The notes under the pieces were generated by a model. It had not been told where the DNA came from, made no database searches, and saw only the letters and a program-made list of their open reading frames with translations. Of a stretch of 64,000 nt of DNA, positions 30,256-43,440 are shown one piece after another; the first letter of the stretch is position 1; every line of letters starts with the position of its first letter. The stretch is from Chelydra serpentina (Eukaryota; Chordata; Testudines; Chelydridae): assembly GCA_037349315.1 (NCBI GenBank), contig JBAIAC010000027.1:1116001-1180000 (forward strand). Direction: 5' to 3'. Both the position numbers and the translations under genes were made by a program.

Positions 30256-33200
30256 TTTCTCAATATAGATGTATCCCTTGATGAAGAGGTGTGTTCTATG
30301 TGTGCATCGAAAAGCGGCAGGTCTCACTGTCATTCTGAATATTAATGGAGGGAGTTCCCTCCCGGAGACCAGGTGCCACAACAGCTCAGGTTCCTGCTCC
30401 TGTCAGTCTCATCCCTTGTGTTGACAGCTCCTAAGGGCTTTAAAAATTATGACCAGGATCTTGAATTTGATTGGGTACGGAACCAGCATAATAGCTAGAA
30501 GACAGGGATGAAAGGTTTGCATTTTCCTTTCCCATAGAATAGTCAGGCAGCTGTTTTCTGTGCCAATGGAGCTTTTTCAGAGCTAAACCATTCACCTTCC
30601 CTCCCTGTGTTTACACCTATCAAATATTATCTATGTAATCTTAGTATGGGATTTGCACTACACTCAGCACCGTGGAATCTGAGTGCCTACCAGAATAAAA
30701 AAGCCAAACACATGGTTTATCACAGACCTGTATTCCCTCTTTGCTCTTCACTTCCAGGAACAGGAGGGTGTGTGGGTTTGTTTGTTTGGTATTTTTCTTC
30801 TCAGTTCTTACAGATGGTTTTCATATCCCTCTAAACTGCTGTATAGCTAAGCTATACATATTTAATTCTTATAGTAAGTCCCATTAAACCTGTCCTTCCA
30901 GCCCCTTAAATCCTCCATATGATTCTCTGACTTCTTTCCTTCATGTCTACATCTTTAAGGTGCTGAGTTGTTCAAAAGTAAATGCAGGAGTGCAGGTGCA
31001 GTCTCCTCACCAGTACTAAGACAGTTCTTGAGGTCATTAGAGGAAGAAGAAAGATGCAGCATGGGATGCCCATGGGCAAGTGGGGTAATGTGCATTCCCA
31101 GTGTCATCAGCACAAGAGTACCCATGATCAGCATCCCCTAGGAAATGGCTCCAGCAGAAGCTGCAGGACCAGGGACACTGAGGGGGTCAGACATCCCAAA
31201 AGGGACCATCGATCTTCTGAAACCTACTGAAACCTGGGCACTGCTGATGAAACATTCACAGTGATACTACAAAGCGAGGGGGAGAGTGGTCAAAGGGCAA
31301 AGTTCAGACCTGTATTTGTCCCAGAGAGATCTAAGAACTGATTCCAACCTGAACTGGTGGGTGTGTTGGCAGCATGTACATGCAGGGCACTTTTATTGCC
31401 CAGGGTGTGGCTAAGGGCAGAGCAGATTGAGGTACAGCTGAGTGCAATGCACCTGTGCAAAAAACCTATAACACACCACCAACCCCGCCCTCCCAATGTT
31501 CTGTCCCAAGCAGGTGGCAAGTGTTTCTAAGCCACACTGTTACTGCGGTCACTCTCAAGGGGCGGCTCCCCTTCGTGTCTCCACTGCTATTGCCCTCAAG
31601 GGGTGGCTCTGACTTCCCTACCCTGTGATCAAATTTCACAATCTTTCCTGAAACTGTCAGCTCAGCACCTGCTGCAGAGCCGGGTGATTCACAAAGCTGC
31701 TCTCTGGCTCAGAGCTGACACTGAATTTGCTTTGCATACGAGTGGTAAGTGCTATATTTGTTAATGAGGGGACGGCTGCCTGCATGTCTGGCTGGCTGGC
31801 TAAAAAGCAAGGGCACTGCAAAACTACCAAATACAGGTTTCCCACAGCACATGCCAATGAGTAAGTGGGTGACTCGCAGTCAACTCCTCCATATCCCCCT
31901 AGAGTTATAATGCTGAGCCTTGCTGTGCCCAGACACACACCTACCCATGGAGCTACAGGCACACACATGTATACACACAAAAGAATCTGAAGGATTTGCT
32001 CTGACACACACACATCCATTGTACAGGAAAACACCAGGAAATATGATGGGCACTATGCCAACTAATAAAACAGTACAAATAACTTACATTTCTAGAGTGC
32101 ATTTAATCATAAAGGATCCAAAAGCACTTTTGAAGGGATATGCAAACGGTGCACAGGAATCACTTCACCAGCGCTGAAATTCTGCCATGTCAGGGATAGA
32201 CTGCAATAGCAATTCTAGAATACAAAGCCATACTACACTAGAGTTTGGAAGAGGGGAAGTGCAATCCTATAGCATCCTGCAGAACGACATTACCTAGAAC
32301 CTCAGCCAGTCACAGATATGCTTTTTTATCACATCCTCGGATCCTGTGGTGTGGTGTGTTCTATCGAAGCTATATGAACTGGAAACCCAGCTGTGCCCTA
32401 AACTTCTCACTCACAAACAGATACCTCTTGAGGGAGGGGCAGGGAATTCACTACAGTCCCCAGAGATGTATCCCAATGTTGATTCTCCCTCCCCCAGAGG
32501 GAGGGAAGTGAAGAGAACTGGGTTTGTGCAGGCAGGGAGCTGGTGAGTTTTTAGCCTGGTTTAGCAGGGTGCTGAAACAATTTTTATTGTAGGGGTGCTG
32601 ATGATGGAAACAATGAAAACTATGCATTTGGTGTTTGTTATTATTACTTCAAGCCAGGGGGTGCTGCACACCCCCAGCACTCCTGTGTTCAGGCTGTATA
32701 CTGCATGGTGAGTCACTGCAATATTATATGTTGTATTATTGTCCCATTCCTACAGGACAAGAACACCCCACCCCACACACACACACACCACCATCACAAT
32801 AGGTCCCTTTCCTAGCAGAGCGTATGGAGAGGGATTTCCCCTCTCCTTCCTGGAGGTGGTCCTGCCAGGGCACAGGTGAGGCACCCAGGCAGCGGTGGGA
32901 AGCTTGCATTTTCTTGGCTTGCTTTACCTGTTCTGGGGATAAAGAGCTTCAGGTTCCGTGGCTGTCAGTTTGGCAGCAGAGTATGCTCGTTCAATGTTTT
33001 TTGAAACCAAAAGTGATTTTAAATATCTGTGCTGAGGAATAACAGAGCTTGGAGGTTGGGGAGGGAGAGGAAGAGAATCAGTAATGCCGGGAACTTGGGA
33101 AATCTGAAACTTCAACTCATCAAAGAATTTCAGAGACCTGGAATCCTTTCCAACATGGAACCAATAAAATGACTTACACTGTGATTCATTCAACTTTATG

Positions 33201-34839
33201 ACTTGAGTTAATAATGGCCAAGGTGCCAAAGCCTGGAAATAAAGTGGTTGGCATGCACTAATCACTAGGTGTCCAAAGGAACAACTACCTAATGAACCTT
33301 AATCACTACTGCCGATGTTGGGCATTTTCTCTTATTAAACACATTTATTGTTATTTATCCATTAATCATATTATAAGACTTTGGAAATGTAAAGTTCAGC
33401 TGCTAATCAGAGACCATGGACGGATTCATGTCTAATGTGCCATCTAGTGGCTAGAGATAGTTCTCCTAATGCACGTTCTTGAGCGGAGCTATTTGTCATC
33501 TAGAGATTTTGGTGCCAATTTTCACCCGAAAACATCCTTGAAGAGCCAGTTGGAAAACACATGAGATGAAGAAAAGTTTAACTGGTAGTATTTGGCAGAG
33601 GAGCTGCATTGCAAAACTTCTGCTTAATTAAAAATATAATAATAATTCAGCTGAATAAGAACTGAGTCAAAGCCTGAAAGAGAAACTAAATAGACACAAA
33701 ACTGAAGTTGTGTGTCCCACTATGCTCTGTGTCTGAGCTCAGACTTGTAGGGTAGTGTTACTGGAGTTCCCTTGGTTTCCCTCACTCAATGCCCAGTCTA
33801 AACCAAGCAGAGACCCCAGATGTCCATCCCCAAATGAACCAAGCGGCTTTCACCAATGATCACGTGCCCCAAACTGGTTAGGCAACAACCTTTCCCTTTC
33901 AACTCTGATCTGGAACAACTAGACTGGTTTGGTTCATACCAATATCAACATGCAGCCAAAATCTCATGAATCTCAGACTTTACGTGGTGTTTTGCTTCTT
34001 CAATAAAGCAAAGTGAGAAGTAGTTAAAAATGTCTATAATTAGGCTCCATATTAAGATGGACCCTCACAGATGATGTCAAAGGAACAAGCTGTGTGCAAA
34101 CACAACATGAATACACCTCCAGTGCAGACTGCTGTCAGAGCAGCAGCTCTCCTGTTGTCTATCAAGTGGGCCCTGGGCAGATAGTAATGGTTGTGCTCAT
34201 GTCACTGTTGGGATTCTAAAGAGAAAGCCAAGTTTCCCCCTGTGCCGCAGGATTGTCCTGATGAGACTTGCCAGAAAATTCAGAAGGATTTGCTTTATTT
34301 GTAAAATGTCTGTCCCCTGAAGCAAGTTTGGATTTTCTTCCTTGTTCTGCCTCTGGCAATATCATTCCTGCCACATGAAATATACAATCATAAATCATTT
34401 GCCTGTATTGCAGATACCACAGTTGTACAAAGCAGGCTACCTTGCACCTGTGCTCTTCCTTTCACTTCTTTCTGCAGAGCTGATCAAAGGGCTTTGTGAT
34501 ACCAAGAGCAACCTCTGCTACTGAAAAGGCAGCACAACCCCAAGAGATACCACCTCTTCCACTTGACATGGTCTGTGTAATTTCAAATCTTTATCATCCA
34601 GGTCAGATTACAATTGTAACATCTCTGATACTTGTTCATATGACGCTCAGGGGCTGGATGGCTCAGGGGATCCTGCAGGCTGAGACTGGGGTAGAAAGCT
34701 TTTCTCCTCTCATTTGCTGTGGAAGTCATTACTTATCTGATGGCCATTCAGTGCTGTGTGTGAAGTGAATTAGAAATCTCAGCCCAACTCTTGGTAGACA
34801 GGTATCCATACTAAAAATACCCACCACAACTAGAAGTAA
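30256..34839. other. Intergenic, no gene supported
   Basis: Contains scattered low-complexity tracts (CACACACA at 32,773-32,790), a conserved repeat tail near 32,080-32,130, and short frames without domains. A splice-like acceptor followed by a 36-codon frame at 34,413-34,524 is probably chance. Confidence 0.4.
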
Positions 34840-36490
34840 TTGTCTGGTGGACAGTCTCCACAGAGAGGCCAGATATTGAATGGATCATGGAACCTGAACT
34901 CCTCTCTCTTGCTTAGAAGTGGTGCTTCCATGTCAGGGAAGAGGCACACTGAAGGGAAGTATGGAAAAAATTGCTTTGGCAGAGCACATGCTGTACCTGT
35001 TCAGGGAACAGAGAGAGAACTTCAGCCTTGAAGGCTGTTAATCCAGTACTTTTCATCAGAGCTAAATTCAAGTGTCTAGCTGCGCTTCTGCTTTCAGTAC
35101 ATCCAGAAATATGCCAATGTGGCACCATCAGGTCAAAACAATCTGCAGTGGGAGTAGCAGGTTTGTAGATGGCATGTAGCATGACCAATATAGAAGGTGG
35201 GTTCTGTGATATATTCAGAAAAGACTGAGGTATACCGCAGCCAAAGGGGCAAGTTCTGTATGCCACCCCATCCCTGGAAACAGCAGTCCTTTCCCTGCAT
35301 GCACATGGGGTATGTGGAAGTACAGGAGTTCATGGTCGTGCTTCTATACTTTGGCAGAAATCCTCTGAAGGAAAGCATGCAGATTATTACCCTAGAAGTG
35401 AAATCTCTGGTCCTGTTTACTCTGTAAGCACACACCTGTATCTCATAAATACGAGATCGCTGATGGGGGTAGGGGCAGGGACTAACATCGTTAGTTTCCT
35501 CCACACCAGGTGCATTCAAGTATGGAATATCTTTCCAGCCACTATTTTGGATCAGTGCCACTTTTGGCCCACTGTACCTGCTGAACAGCCCCTGCAGGGA
35601 ATGACTCCAGAACATGCCTGTGCTCCTTGCTCCAGCAAGATCGGTTCTTGGAGCCCTGACGGGTGCATACATAAGTCAGTCAAATCCTGACACCTCTCAG
35701 CCCAGCTGCAGCTCCTTCAAGACACAAGACGACATGGCACTAAATCTTGTGCTAAGAATTTTGCCCATTTTTCTTCCTCTTCCCATCCCTCCAAGATGTA
35801 GCATTTAATTTCCTGGTGCTGTCAGTGTGTTTGCAATTTCTACAGATCATAAAACGTGGCATCAAGAAAGTGCACTGCTGTCTCACACTGAAGCCACATC
35901 ATGAAGCATACAGGTGAGAAGAGTAGAGGGCATCCTACATAAAGTAAGCTTCGTGTCTCAAATACTTAGCCTCATGGGATACTAACCAGGCCTATAACAT
36001 CCAGAAAGGTGATGAGCCTGACTGGCCGTAACATTCCTTAAAGAGTGGTTTGGTTTCTCCTGCATGTGATTCTGGACAAATATGTAACAGGCAAAGAGGA
36101 ACCCACATAAAAAGGCTAAATTTCCCACAGAAACAAAATTCTATTTCCCATGTGTTTCTTCTTAAACGGACGGCAAGTTGCTTTAAAGAACATTCTGATG
36201 ATAGAAAAATGTTGTAAATGTCTCTTGTGACAAAGACAATTGTAATAAGTGCAAAAGCAGGCCCGAGTGATATGAGTTGCAGGAGACAGGGCACACTGGT
36301 GTCCACAGACAGGGCTGTGCTGATTTCCTGACTATTTCTTTTGAAGTCACATCTTTTCTTTGGTAACAGTGCCAGATAACGTGATGCAACATTTACTGGA
36401 GCAGAGCATGTAGTGAGAAGCAGTCTGAGCAGGTATGTTTTACCACATAGACTATGATACAAAAAGGGCACAGCCCACTTCATCAGCTCT
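34840..36490. other. Unassigned block with long antisense ORFs and an exon-like piece
   Basis: On the minus strand, ORFs of 117 (34,913-35,266), 179 (35,133-35,672) and 163 codons (35,992-36,483) cluster. None shows a domain I recognise. A 68-nt splice-bounded block lies between them on the plus strand. Could be a decayed retroelement or a lineage-specific gene. Confidence 0.3.
35846..35913 (+). other. Exon-like 68-nt block
   Basis: Preceded by a pyrimidine-rich acceptor (TTTGCAATTTCTACAG) and followed by a consensus donor (CAG|GTGAGA). One frame reads IIKRGIKKVHCCLTLKPHHE then AYR. No partner exon or protein family recognised; the strong splice sites are the only evidence. Confidence 0.25.
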
Positions 36491-38683
36491 CCTGGGACAG
36501 GCTTTTAAAAATAGTCTTATTGAAGGGAAAGACTAGAACAAACAAAGAAATATAGTTGTGTCTTCATTATGCTTCAGAGCAAGCAGGAAGTTAAGTCTTG
36601 TGATACATTTTATTTTAATCTTTTGTTCGTGGCTAAATGACATTTTGCGACTGTTTAGAGAAAAAGCACTAGAAGAATAAAACTGGAGGTGACAGATTGT
36701 AGTGACGGGCTGGAATTGAATTGTGTTGCACAGAATGGATGGAATGGGATTGCTTTAGTTTAGACTGTATGAAGTGGGTGTAATTATATATTATTTGGTG
36801 AGCTCTGACATTGTGCTCAGCACTGTACAAGATATAGAGGAAAGCAAAGTCTCTGCTTTCTGAAGTTTACATCTTCGTTGGGAGATGACTGTATGAGACA
36901 GCATGAGAGTGAACTGATTACACACAAATCGGAGGAAAATACTTCTATTTATTGGATTTTATTTAGATTTTAATTTGTCATGTAAGAAATATTTGCATGT
37001 GCAGCAGTTGTAAAAGAACTGCACCACCACCAAGTATGGCACCACCTGCCAGGCTAATAACAATAATTACATATGTAATAAATTGTTCATTGGGAAGGTA
37101 ACAAATTGTCAGAGCCTTTGAAAGTCACATTGGCCCAAGGCAATTCACCACAGACACATTCACCAGTGATGAGAAAATAATGGCAATGGAAGGACAAGAG
37201 CAGTTTTCAGGACCTGAAACGCTCATGACTGATCAGAAAACATTAAAACTCAGGACATTCGATGTGACATCTCCCCACCTGCACAATGATCTGGAGAGAA
37301 GCCTGCTTGAGAGAGAATCTCTCATCTGATAAATCCTAATTTTCCTTCTCCTTAGGTCTACATGTTTGCACCATTTTACATTCTAAACACAGCGTAAGCT
37401 GCAGATTCTTTGATGCATGATTGGCAGTTAGATAGCTGGAGCTGGATGCACAGAACTTGGAGAACATTTAGAGGTGGGAAGACCCAGCAGATTTAAGCTG
37501 AAGTTTTCAATGTGCAGATCTGCTTATCTGGATTTCAGCCACATGTTTCACACCAAAGTTGGCAGAAAGGGTGAATCAGTCTTATTCCCATGAAACCCTA
37601 GCAGGCTGTACTCTGAATGGACTGGAGGGTTTGGAGGAATATGTAAGCACAGAAACACCTACTTAAGAAGCTGAAACAAACTTTATTGGAATAAATGTGA
37701 AACATTCACTTACAATAACTTCTTCTGGTGCCTCCTTAAATCTCCTCTACTTCCTACACAACACTCATCCCAACCTTGATCTGCACTGAACCCCTTTTGG
37801 ATTGGGTTCTTCTGACCATCCTGCATCTCACTCAAGTCAGCTCTTCTGCCCCACCTAAGTTTCTCACCAGAGCACGCTGCTGGTCTGCTAGACAGGAGCT
37901 ACAATGAACAGCTCTGCCCAGTCTGGAACTCTACTATCCATTTTAACTCTGAACAAAACACACAATTTCACATTGTTTTAAACATGCTCCTAGGAAAGGA
38001 CTCTCACTGTACATAAACAAACGTCAATACTGGAAATATGGCCTCATTCTTTCATGGCCCTGCAGGCACTTAGCCCCGCCCTTCCCTGCATCCCTAACAC
38101 GTCATTTTCAGTGTCTGAAATTGAAAAGCAAATCCAGGAATTTGTGAGTGCAAAATACTTGCCTCAGTCCCATCCCTTTTCCTCCCTCCTCGGGAAGAGC
38201 TGCAGACGCTCAAAATCATGGGCATAGGAAGCTGTTTGCTCTGAATCCTGAGCCGGTTCTCTGCTCCCAGGCAGCAGAAGAGAGAAGAAAATCAAGTCAG
38301 AAGTGCTACATAAGCAGTTCTTCCTGAGGCCACTGGTGAGCTCACAGTCCCAGTAAGTCATCTAGGAGGGGCCCATGCGAGGCAGGAGCCTGCTTTTGTT
38401 CTTTGCTTTGTATTGGCAAGGGAGTGATATTGCTGTGGTTCAACACTCTACATATTTACATGATTCACTCCTTGTTTCACTGAACCATTTTCTAGTTTCT
38501 AAAATAATACCTGCTGGGATTTTCCCAACTACTGTCTGCCCAAGTTTAAGGTATTATGTTCTCCACTGCAGAAAGGGAAGACAAAAGATGGGAATTCAAG
38601 GAAGAGTTGAAAATTCTGCGATGAGATGATGGAGACCCCCTGACTGATTTCTGGCTATATCAGTATCCAGCCTCAGACATCAG
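36491..38683. other. Intergenic, no gene seen
   Basis: Includes at about 36,795-36,845 a diverged tail of the dispersed retroposon (ATTGTGCTCAGCACTGTACA). No coding feature. Confidence 0.4.
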
Positions 38684-39014
38684 AAAAAACGGTTACTCAC
38701 CTTTTTGTAACTGTTGTTCTTCGAGATGTGTTGCTTGTATCTATTCCAGTTAGGTGTGTGCGCGCGCCATGTGCACGGCTGTCGGAAACTTTTCCCTAGC
38801 AACTACCGGTAGGGCTGGCTGTGGAGCCCCCTGGAGTGGCGCCGATATGGCGCTCTATATACGACCCTGCCGGCCCGACTCCCCTTCAGTTCCTTCTTGC
38901 CGACTACTCCGACAGATCGGAAGGTGGTGGTGGTGGGGGGGGGGGGGCGGGGGATGGAATAGATACGAGCAACACATCTCGAAGAACAGTTACAAAAAGG
39001 TGAGTAACCGTTTT
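38684..39014. repeat. Terminal inverted repeat pair of the DIRS relic
   Basis: AACGGTTACTCACCTTTTTG ... CTTCGAGATGTGTTGC at the left is repeated inverted at 38,955-39,014 as GCAACACATCTCGAAGAACA ... AAAAAGGTGAGTAACCGTT. About 60-bp arms around a 200-bp GC-rich loop that ends in a G-run. A third related piece (TCGAGTGCTTGCTCATATCA) follows at 39,023. Confidence 0.8.
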
Positions 39015-41092
39015 TTCTTCTTCGAGTGCTTGCTCATATCAATTCCAGTTAGGGGACTTCCAAGCCCTACCTAGGAGGGAGGATCGGAGTCAAGGTATTG
39101 CAGAGCGAAGAACCGCTCTGCCGAAGGCCGCGTCGTCCTGAGATTGGTGAATGATGGCGTAGTGCAACGTAAAGGTGTGCACTGAAGATCACATAGCAGC
39201 CCTGCAGAGCTCCTGAAGAGGTACGTGGGCCAGGAAGGCTGCCGACGAGGCTTGCGCCCTCGTGGAGTGAGCCGTAAGAGCAGGCGGAGGAACCTTCGCC
39301 AAGTCATAACAAGCGCAAATACACGCCGTGATCCAGGATGATATCCGCTGAGAAGATACTGGCAAGCCTTTCATCTGCTCTGCTAAAGCGACGAACAACT
39401 GGGTTGTTTTGCGGAAAGGGTTCGTTCGGTTTATATAAAAGGCGAGCGCCCTTCTAACATCCAGTGAATGCAGCTGCCTCTCACGAGGGCTACCATGTGG
39501 CTTCGGGTAGAAAACTGGAAGAAAGATGTCCTAGCTAACATGAAAGCGGGACACAACTTTGGGAAGAAAGGCCAGGTGAGGTCTAAGCTGCACCTTGTCC
39601 TTATGAAAAATCGTGTACGGAGGCTCAGACATGAGGGCCCCCAGCTCAGACACGCGCCATGCTGAGGTGATGGTCACCAAAAAAGCAACCTTTCAAGAAA
39701 GGTAGAGGCGTGAACAGGAAGTTAACGGTTTGAAGGGAGGACCCATGAGGTGAGAAAAAACTAAAGTAAGGTCCTGGGCCAGAATGAGGGGCTTCATCGG
39801 TGGATGAATCTTTTCTAAACCTTTCAACATCCCACGATGGGGTGCGCAAACACTGAGTGCCCGGAAACGCCGAGATGAAAAGCCGATATAGCCGCGAGAT
39901 GGACCTTGAGAGAACCGAATGCCAGTTGCTGGGCTTTCAAGTGCAGGAGGTAATCCAGTATACACGAGATTGAAGCCAGGAGTGGAAGCACTTGCCTTTA
40001 GGCACACCATATAGAAAACCTCTTACATTTCGCTTTGTAAGTGGCCCTGGTAGACGGCTTGCGGCTTTCCAGAAGCACCTGCTTCACTGGGTCCGAACAG
40101 GCGAGCTCTGCCTGGTTCCACCACGGCTCTTCCAGGCCATGAGGTGGAGTGACTGAAGGTCCGGGTGAAGGAGGCGACCGTGATTCTGTGAGATGAGGTC
40201 GGGAACGAGAGGTAGACGAGAGGCCAAGCTGGAGCCACCAGTATGACGTCTGCCCTGTCCCTGCGGACCTTGAGCAGCACCCTGTGGATGAGTGGAAAAG
40301 GTGGGAAGGCATATAGCAGTTGACCGGACCACAGAATGAGAAACGCATCTGTGATTGAGCCCGGGCTGTGGCCCCGGAAGGAGCAGAAGGTTGGACACTT
40401 CCTGTTGGCCCGCGTGGCAAACAGGTCGAGTTGGGGAAATCCCCAACTGCGGAAGATTGAGTGGATGATGTACGGACGAATCGACCACTCGTGCGTAAGG
40501 AAATGTCTGCTCAGGCTGATCGCCAGCATGTTCTGAATGTGCAGCAGGTATGAAGCTTGGAGAAGGATGGAGGGGGCTAGGCAAAATTCCCACTGCAGGA
40601 GGGCTTCCTGACAGAGAGGAGACGATCGGGCACCGCCTTGCCTGTTTATATAAAACATGGCCGTGGTATTGTCCATGAGCACCGCTACACAGTGACCCTG
40701 CAAGCGGGGCAGAAACACTTGGCATGCAAGGCGGACCACCCTGAGCTCTTTGATGTTGATATGCAGAGCCAGTTCCTCTACCTGCCATAAGCTCTGAGTT
40801 GTCAGGCTTCCGAGATGCGCTCCCCAACCCAGCGCAGACGTGTCTGTTACCAGAGTCAAGGTGGCTGGGGAGGGTGGAAAGGGACCCCGGCGCTCACCAT
40901 GCAGGGGTCGAGCCACCATCGCAGGGAATCGAGGGTATGCCTTGGAACGGTCAGCACCATGTCCAGACTGTCGCAGCCCGGGCGATACATGGACGCGAGC
41001 CACGCTTGCAGAGGCCTGAGTCGCAGTCTGGCATGCTGCACCACATAGGTCAAATGTGCCCCTGTGGCCCCTAGGCGAGTGGCGTTCAGGGA
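38684..41092 (-). mobile_element. DIRS-type retrotransposon relic (RNase H and tyrosine recombinase)
   Basis: Minus strand. RT-RNase H part at 40,023-41,200: VTDTSALGWGAHLG, LALHINIKELRVV, MDNTTAMFYINRQGG, LDLFATRANRKCP, SGQLLYAFPPFPLIHRV. Recombinase part at 39,100-40,020: RKPSTRATYKAKCKRFSIW, LTAHSTRAQASSA (HxxR box at about 39,259-39,270) and LHYAI with the likely nucleophile Tyr at 39,159-39,161. Frames are broken; a TGA at 39,189-39,191 interrupts the recombinase just before that Tyr. The plus-strand left edge is an inverted repeat (38,684-38,748 with 38,955-39,014), as DIRS termini have. The RT palm is missing. Confidence 0.88.
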
Positions 41093-41489
41093 GTCTCTGC
41101 GGGCTGCACCCGCCCCCAGCACCAGCTCCGCAGCTCCCAATGGGCTAATGTACCGTGGCCAATGGGAGCTGCGGGGGCGGCACCTGCAGCAACAGGCAGT
41201 ATGCACCACACAGAGCAGCCTGGCCCCTCTGCCTAGGGGCCGGACATGCCGGCCACCTCTGGGAGCAGAGCAGCACGGAGCCAGGGCAGGCAGGGATCCT
41301 GCCTTAGCCCTGCTGCACCGTCAACCAGGAGCCACCTGAGGTAAACGCCTCCCAGCTGGACCCTGCACCCCTACGCCCTCCTGTACTCCAATCCCCTGCC
41401 TCAGCCATGAGCCCTCTCCCCACTCCAAACCCCCAGGGACCCCACAAAATCTAATAGCCCCGGGCCCACAGGAGAGTTAATCCAGCCCT
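41093..41489 (-). mobile_element. hAT-like element end, truncated
   Basis: Right edge reads TTAATCCAGCCCTG, the inverse of CAGGGCTGGATTAA, matching the start used by the other hAT elements of this window. The interior has a CAATGGG/CCAATGGGAGCTGC inverted motif typical of GC-rich reptile repeats. The left end is lost at the DIRS border. Confidence 0.5.
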
Positions 41490-41491
41490 GC

Positions 41492-41725
41492 CGGTGGCAG
41501 TATGGCCTAGTGGCTAGAGCACTGGACTGGGACTCAAGAGACCAAAGTTCTGTTCTCAACTTTGTCACTGATCTGCTGGGGGACCTTGCGCAGGTCACGT
41601 CCCTTCTCTGTGCCTCAGTTTTCCCATCTGTATAATGGTGATAATGATCCTGACCTCCTTTGCAAAGTGCTTTGAGAGCTACTGATGAAAGAGCTCTCTG
41701 AGAGTTAGATATGGTTAGCAGTAGT
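41492..41725 (+). mobile_element. MIR-like tRNA-derived SINE, sense
   Basis: Reads like the MIR/CORE-SINE consensus: ATGGCCTAGTGGCTAGAGCA, TGGACTGGGACTCAAGAGAC, TGCCTCAGTTTTCCCATCTG, TATAATGGTGATAATGATC, TTGCAAAGTGCTTTGAGAGC. A-box at TGGCCTAGTGG and a weakened B-box. Old copy. Confidence 0.85.
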
Positions 41726-43344
41726 ATTATTGAAGGGCAATTGGCAGGTTTGTACACTTTCCAAAAAAGAATCTAGAAGGCCCTGTGAGCTAAGTACTGC
41801 ATTCTTATGCTTGGGTCCCACATCAGAGACTTGAAGCAGGCTTTCTGAATCTTTGAAAAGGATTTGAATGCAAGTGTGAAATGTGTTTACATATCTTACA
41901 GCCTGAGAAGTAACACTTTACATTTCCTGCAAGTTTATTTGATCTGCACACAGAGCAGTGTCACATGTCACTCACAGGCAAATCCTGGTGCCAGCTCAGT
42001 CACAACACAGGAAAGGATGCTTCAGCATTCATTACAGAACAGTTACAATTGTCAGCAAAGAGAAGAGAATATGAAAATTGTCCAAGGTGCATAGACTACT
42101 TACCATAATCCTGGCTCATTCAACACACTGAGAAAGCACCTCAAAATTTAAGACAATGTAAAATAAAAAGAGCAGATATCAAGATTCAGAAGCAACAATC
42201 TGAATCAGAGCATGAGTGATCATTTCATTGTTTATGGCCTAGTGTCACATGATCAAATCAGCATAACACACTCAAAATCATTAATGTGACATGACAAGAT
42301 TTGGAGGAGTCACCTGGTGTAAAGGTCTCACCTCTAGTTACAAATGTTCTTAAAATGCCCACAATCCCTCAGGTCCTTTAAACGAAAATGATCTTAATTA
42401 ACGTCTCACAAAGAACCAGAACACACCGGTGTGTTCATCAGAACGTCACCGGGTCTGAGCTCTAGAAGGAGCCGTGTAAAAAGAGGCCAGAGGGATGGGG
42501 GGAGGGAGAGAGAGGGTAAGTTCCCTGTTCTTTCCCCTCCAATACCAATATCTAAGTTCCAGGTCACATGAGTCAGACCAAACGCTTCTCATTTCATTAA
42601 CCTGTTATGTCTCTTGATTTTGGCCACAATCTCCCATATTCATGATTTTCTCAAAGAATCTTTTTATTTACCCACCTGCTGTGCGCTGGATGCTGATGTG
42701 TGGCAGACTCTCTCCTTTTCTGTGCTATATCATCCCAGCTCCTTCATCCCCTGCTCGGAGTCTCCCATGCTATGCATGTAGCAAGACAGCTACGAATGGA
42801 GGAGCCACAAGACAGAGCAAACAAAAGACAGCCCAGCTTGCCTAGCTACCACTTATCCAGCAGCTTCAGGTTAGGAAAGTTCTTCTCCGTTGTTGACACT
42901 GTAATGGAGAAGAGAGGGGAAATTATGAGAAGCTCCTTTAAAATTGCAATCAGGTGGGGAAGGGAGAAGTTGCCAAGTATTTCCAGCTCTGCAGTATCAC
43001 AGTGGTGTGGGAAGACAGAAAGCTGATGACACCTCATAAGACTTCACAACATGATTTTAAAGTGTCCTTCTGAACACATCTTTGACCTTAACAGTTACCA
43101 ACTTCAAGAGTAGAAAATATTCCTCCTTGAGTAAAGCTGGAAGGGCCAACAGCTCCTGGAGCTATACTGGACCTGGCTATGGAATATGCTAATGAACCAC
43201 TGCAATGGCTCTAGCAGACCCAAGGTCACAGTGTTAGGAAAAACTAACCTATGCCAACCATGACAAATTCTCTCAGCCACACATCCCAGGCTACACACAA
43301 GCAGCAGGCAGAAAAAAATAGTGTTAAATGACATGGTGACATTA
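41726..43344. other. Intergenic, no gene seen
   Basis: No repeat or exon recognised. A frame of 108 codons at 42,700-43,026 lacks any domain. Confidence 0.4.
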
Positions 43345-43435
43345 ACATGTGTCTGGCTCACCTGGCAGAGCTTCATCTAGAGCAGAAGGGCACCAGTTCA
43401 AGTCCAATATCAGGCCTTGGGCTCATCCCTAACAC
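43345..43435 (+). mobile_element. tRNA-derived SINE head
   Basis: TCTGGCTCACCTGG (A-box like) and, 45 nt later, AGTTCAAGTCC (B-box GTTCAAGTC) give a Pol III promoter layout. No acceptor stem pairs, so it is not a tRNA gene. Confidence 0.55.
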
Positions 43436-43440
43436 TAAAA

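Noticed and set aside
34413..34524. Terminal coding exon after TTGCAG
   Set aside because: Poor pyrimidine tract, no family match and no partner exon.
40084..40827. 247-codon antisense ORF as a separate gene
   Set aside because: Alternative frame over the DIRS RNase H region; the 326-codon frame carries the recognisable motifs.
43345..43435. tRNA gene
   Set aside because: Boxes without pairing acceptor arms; treated as a SINE head.
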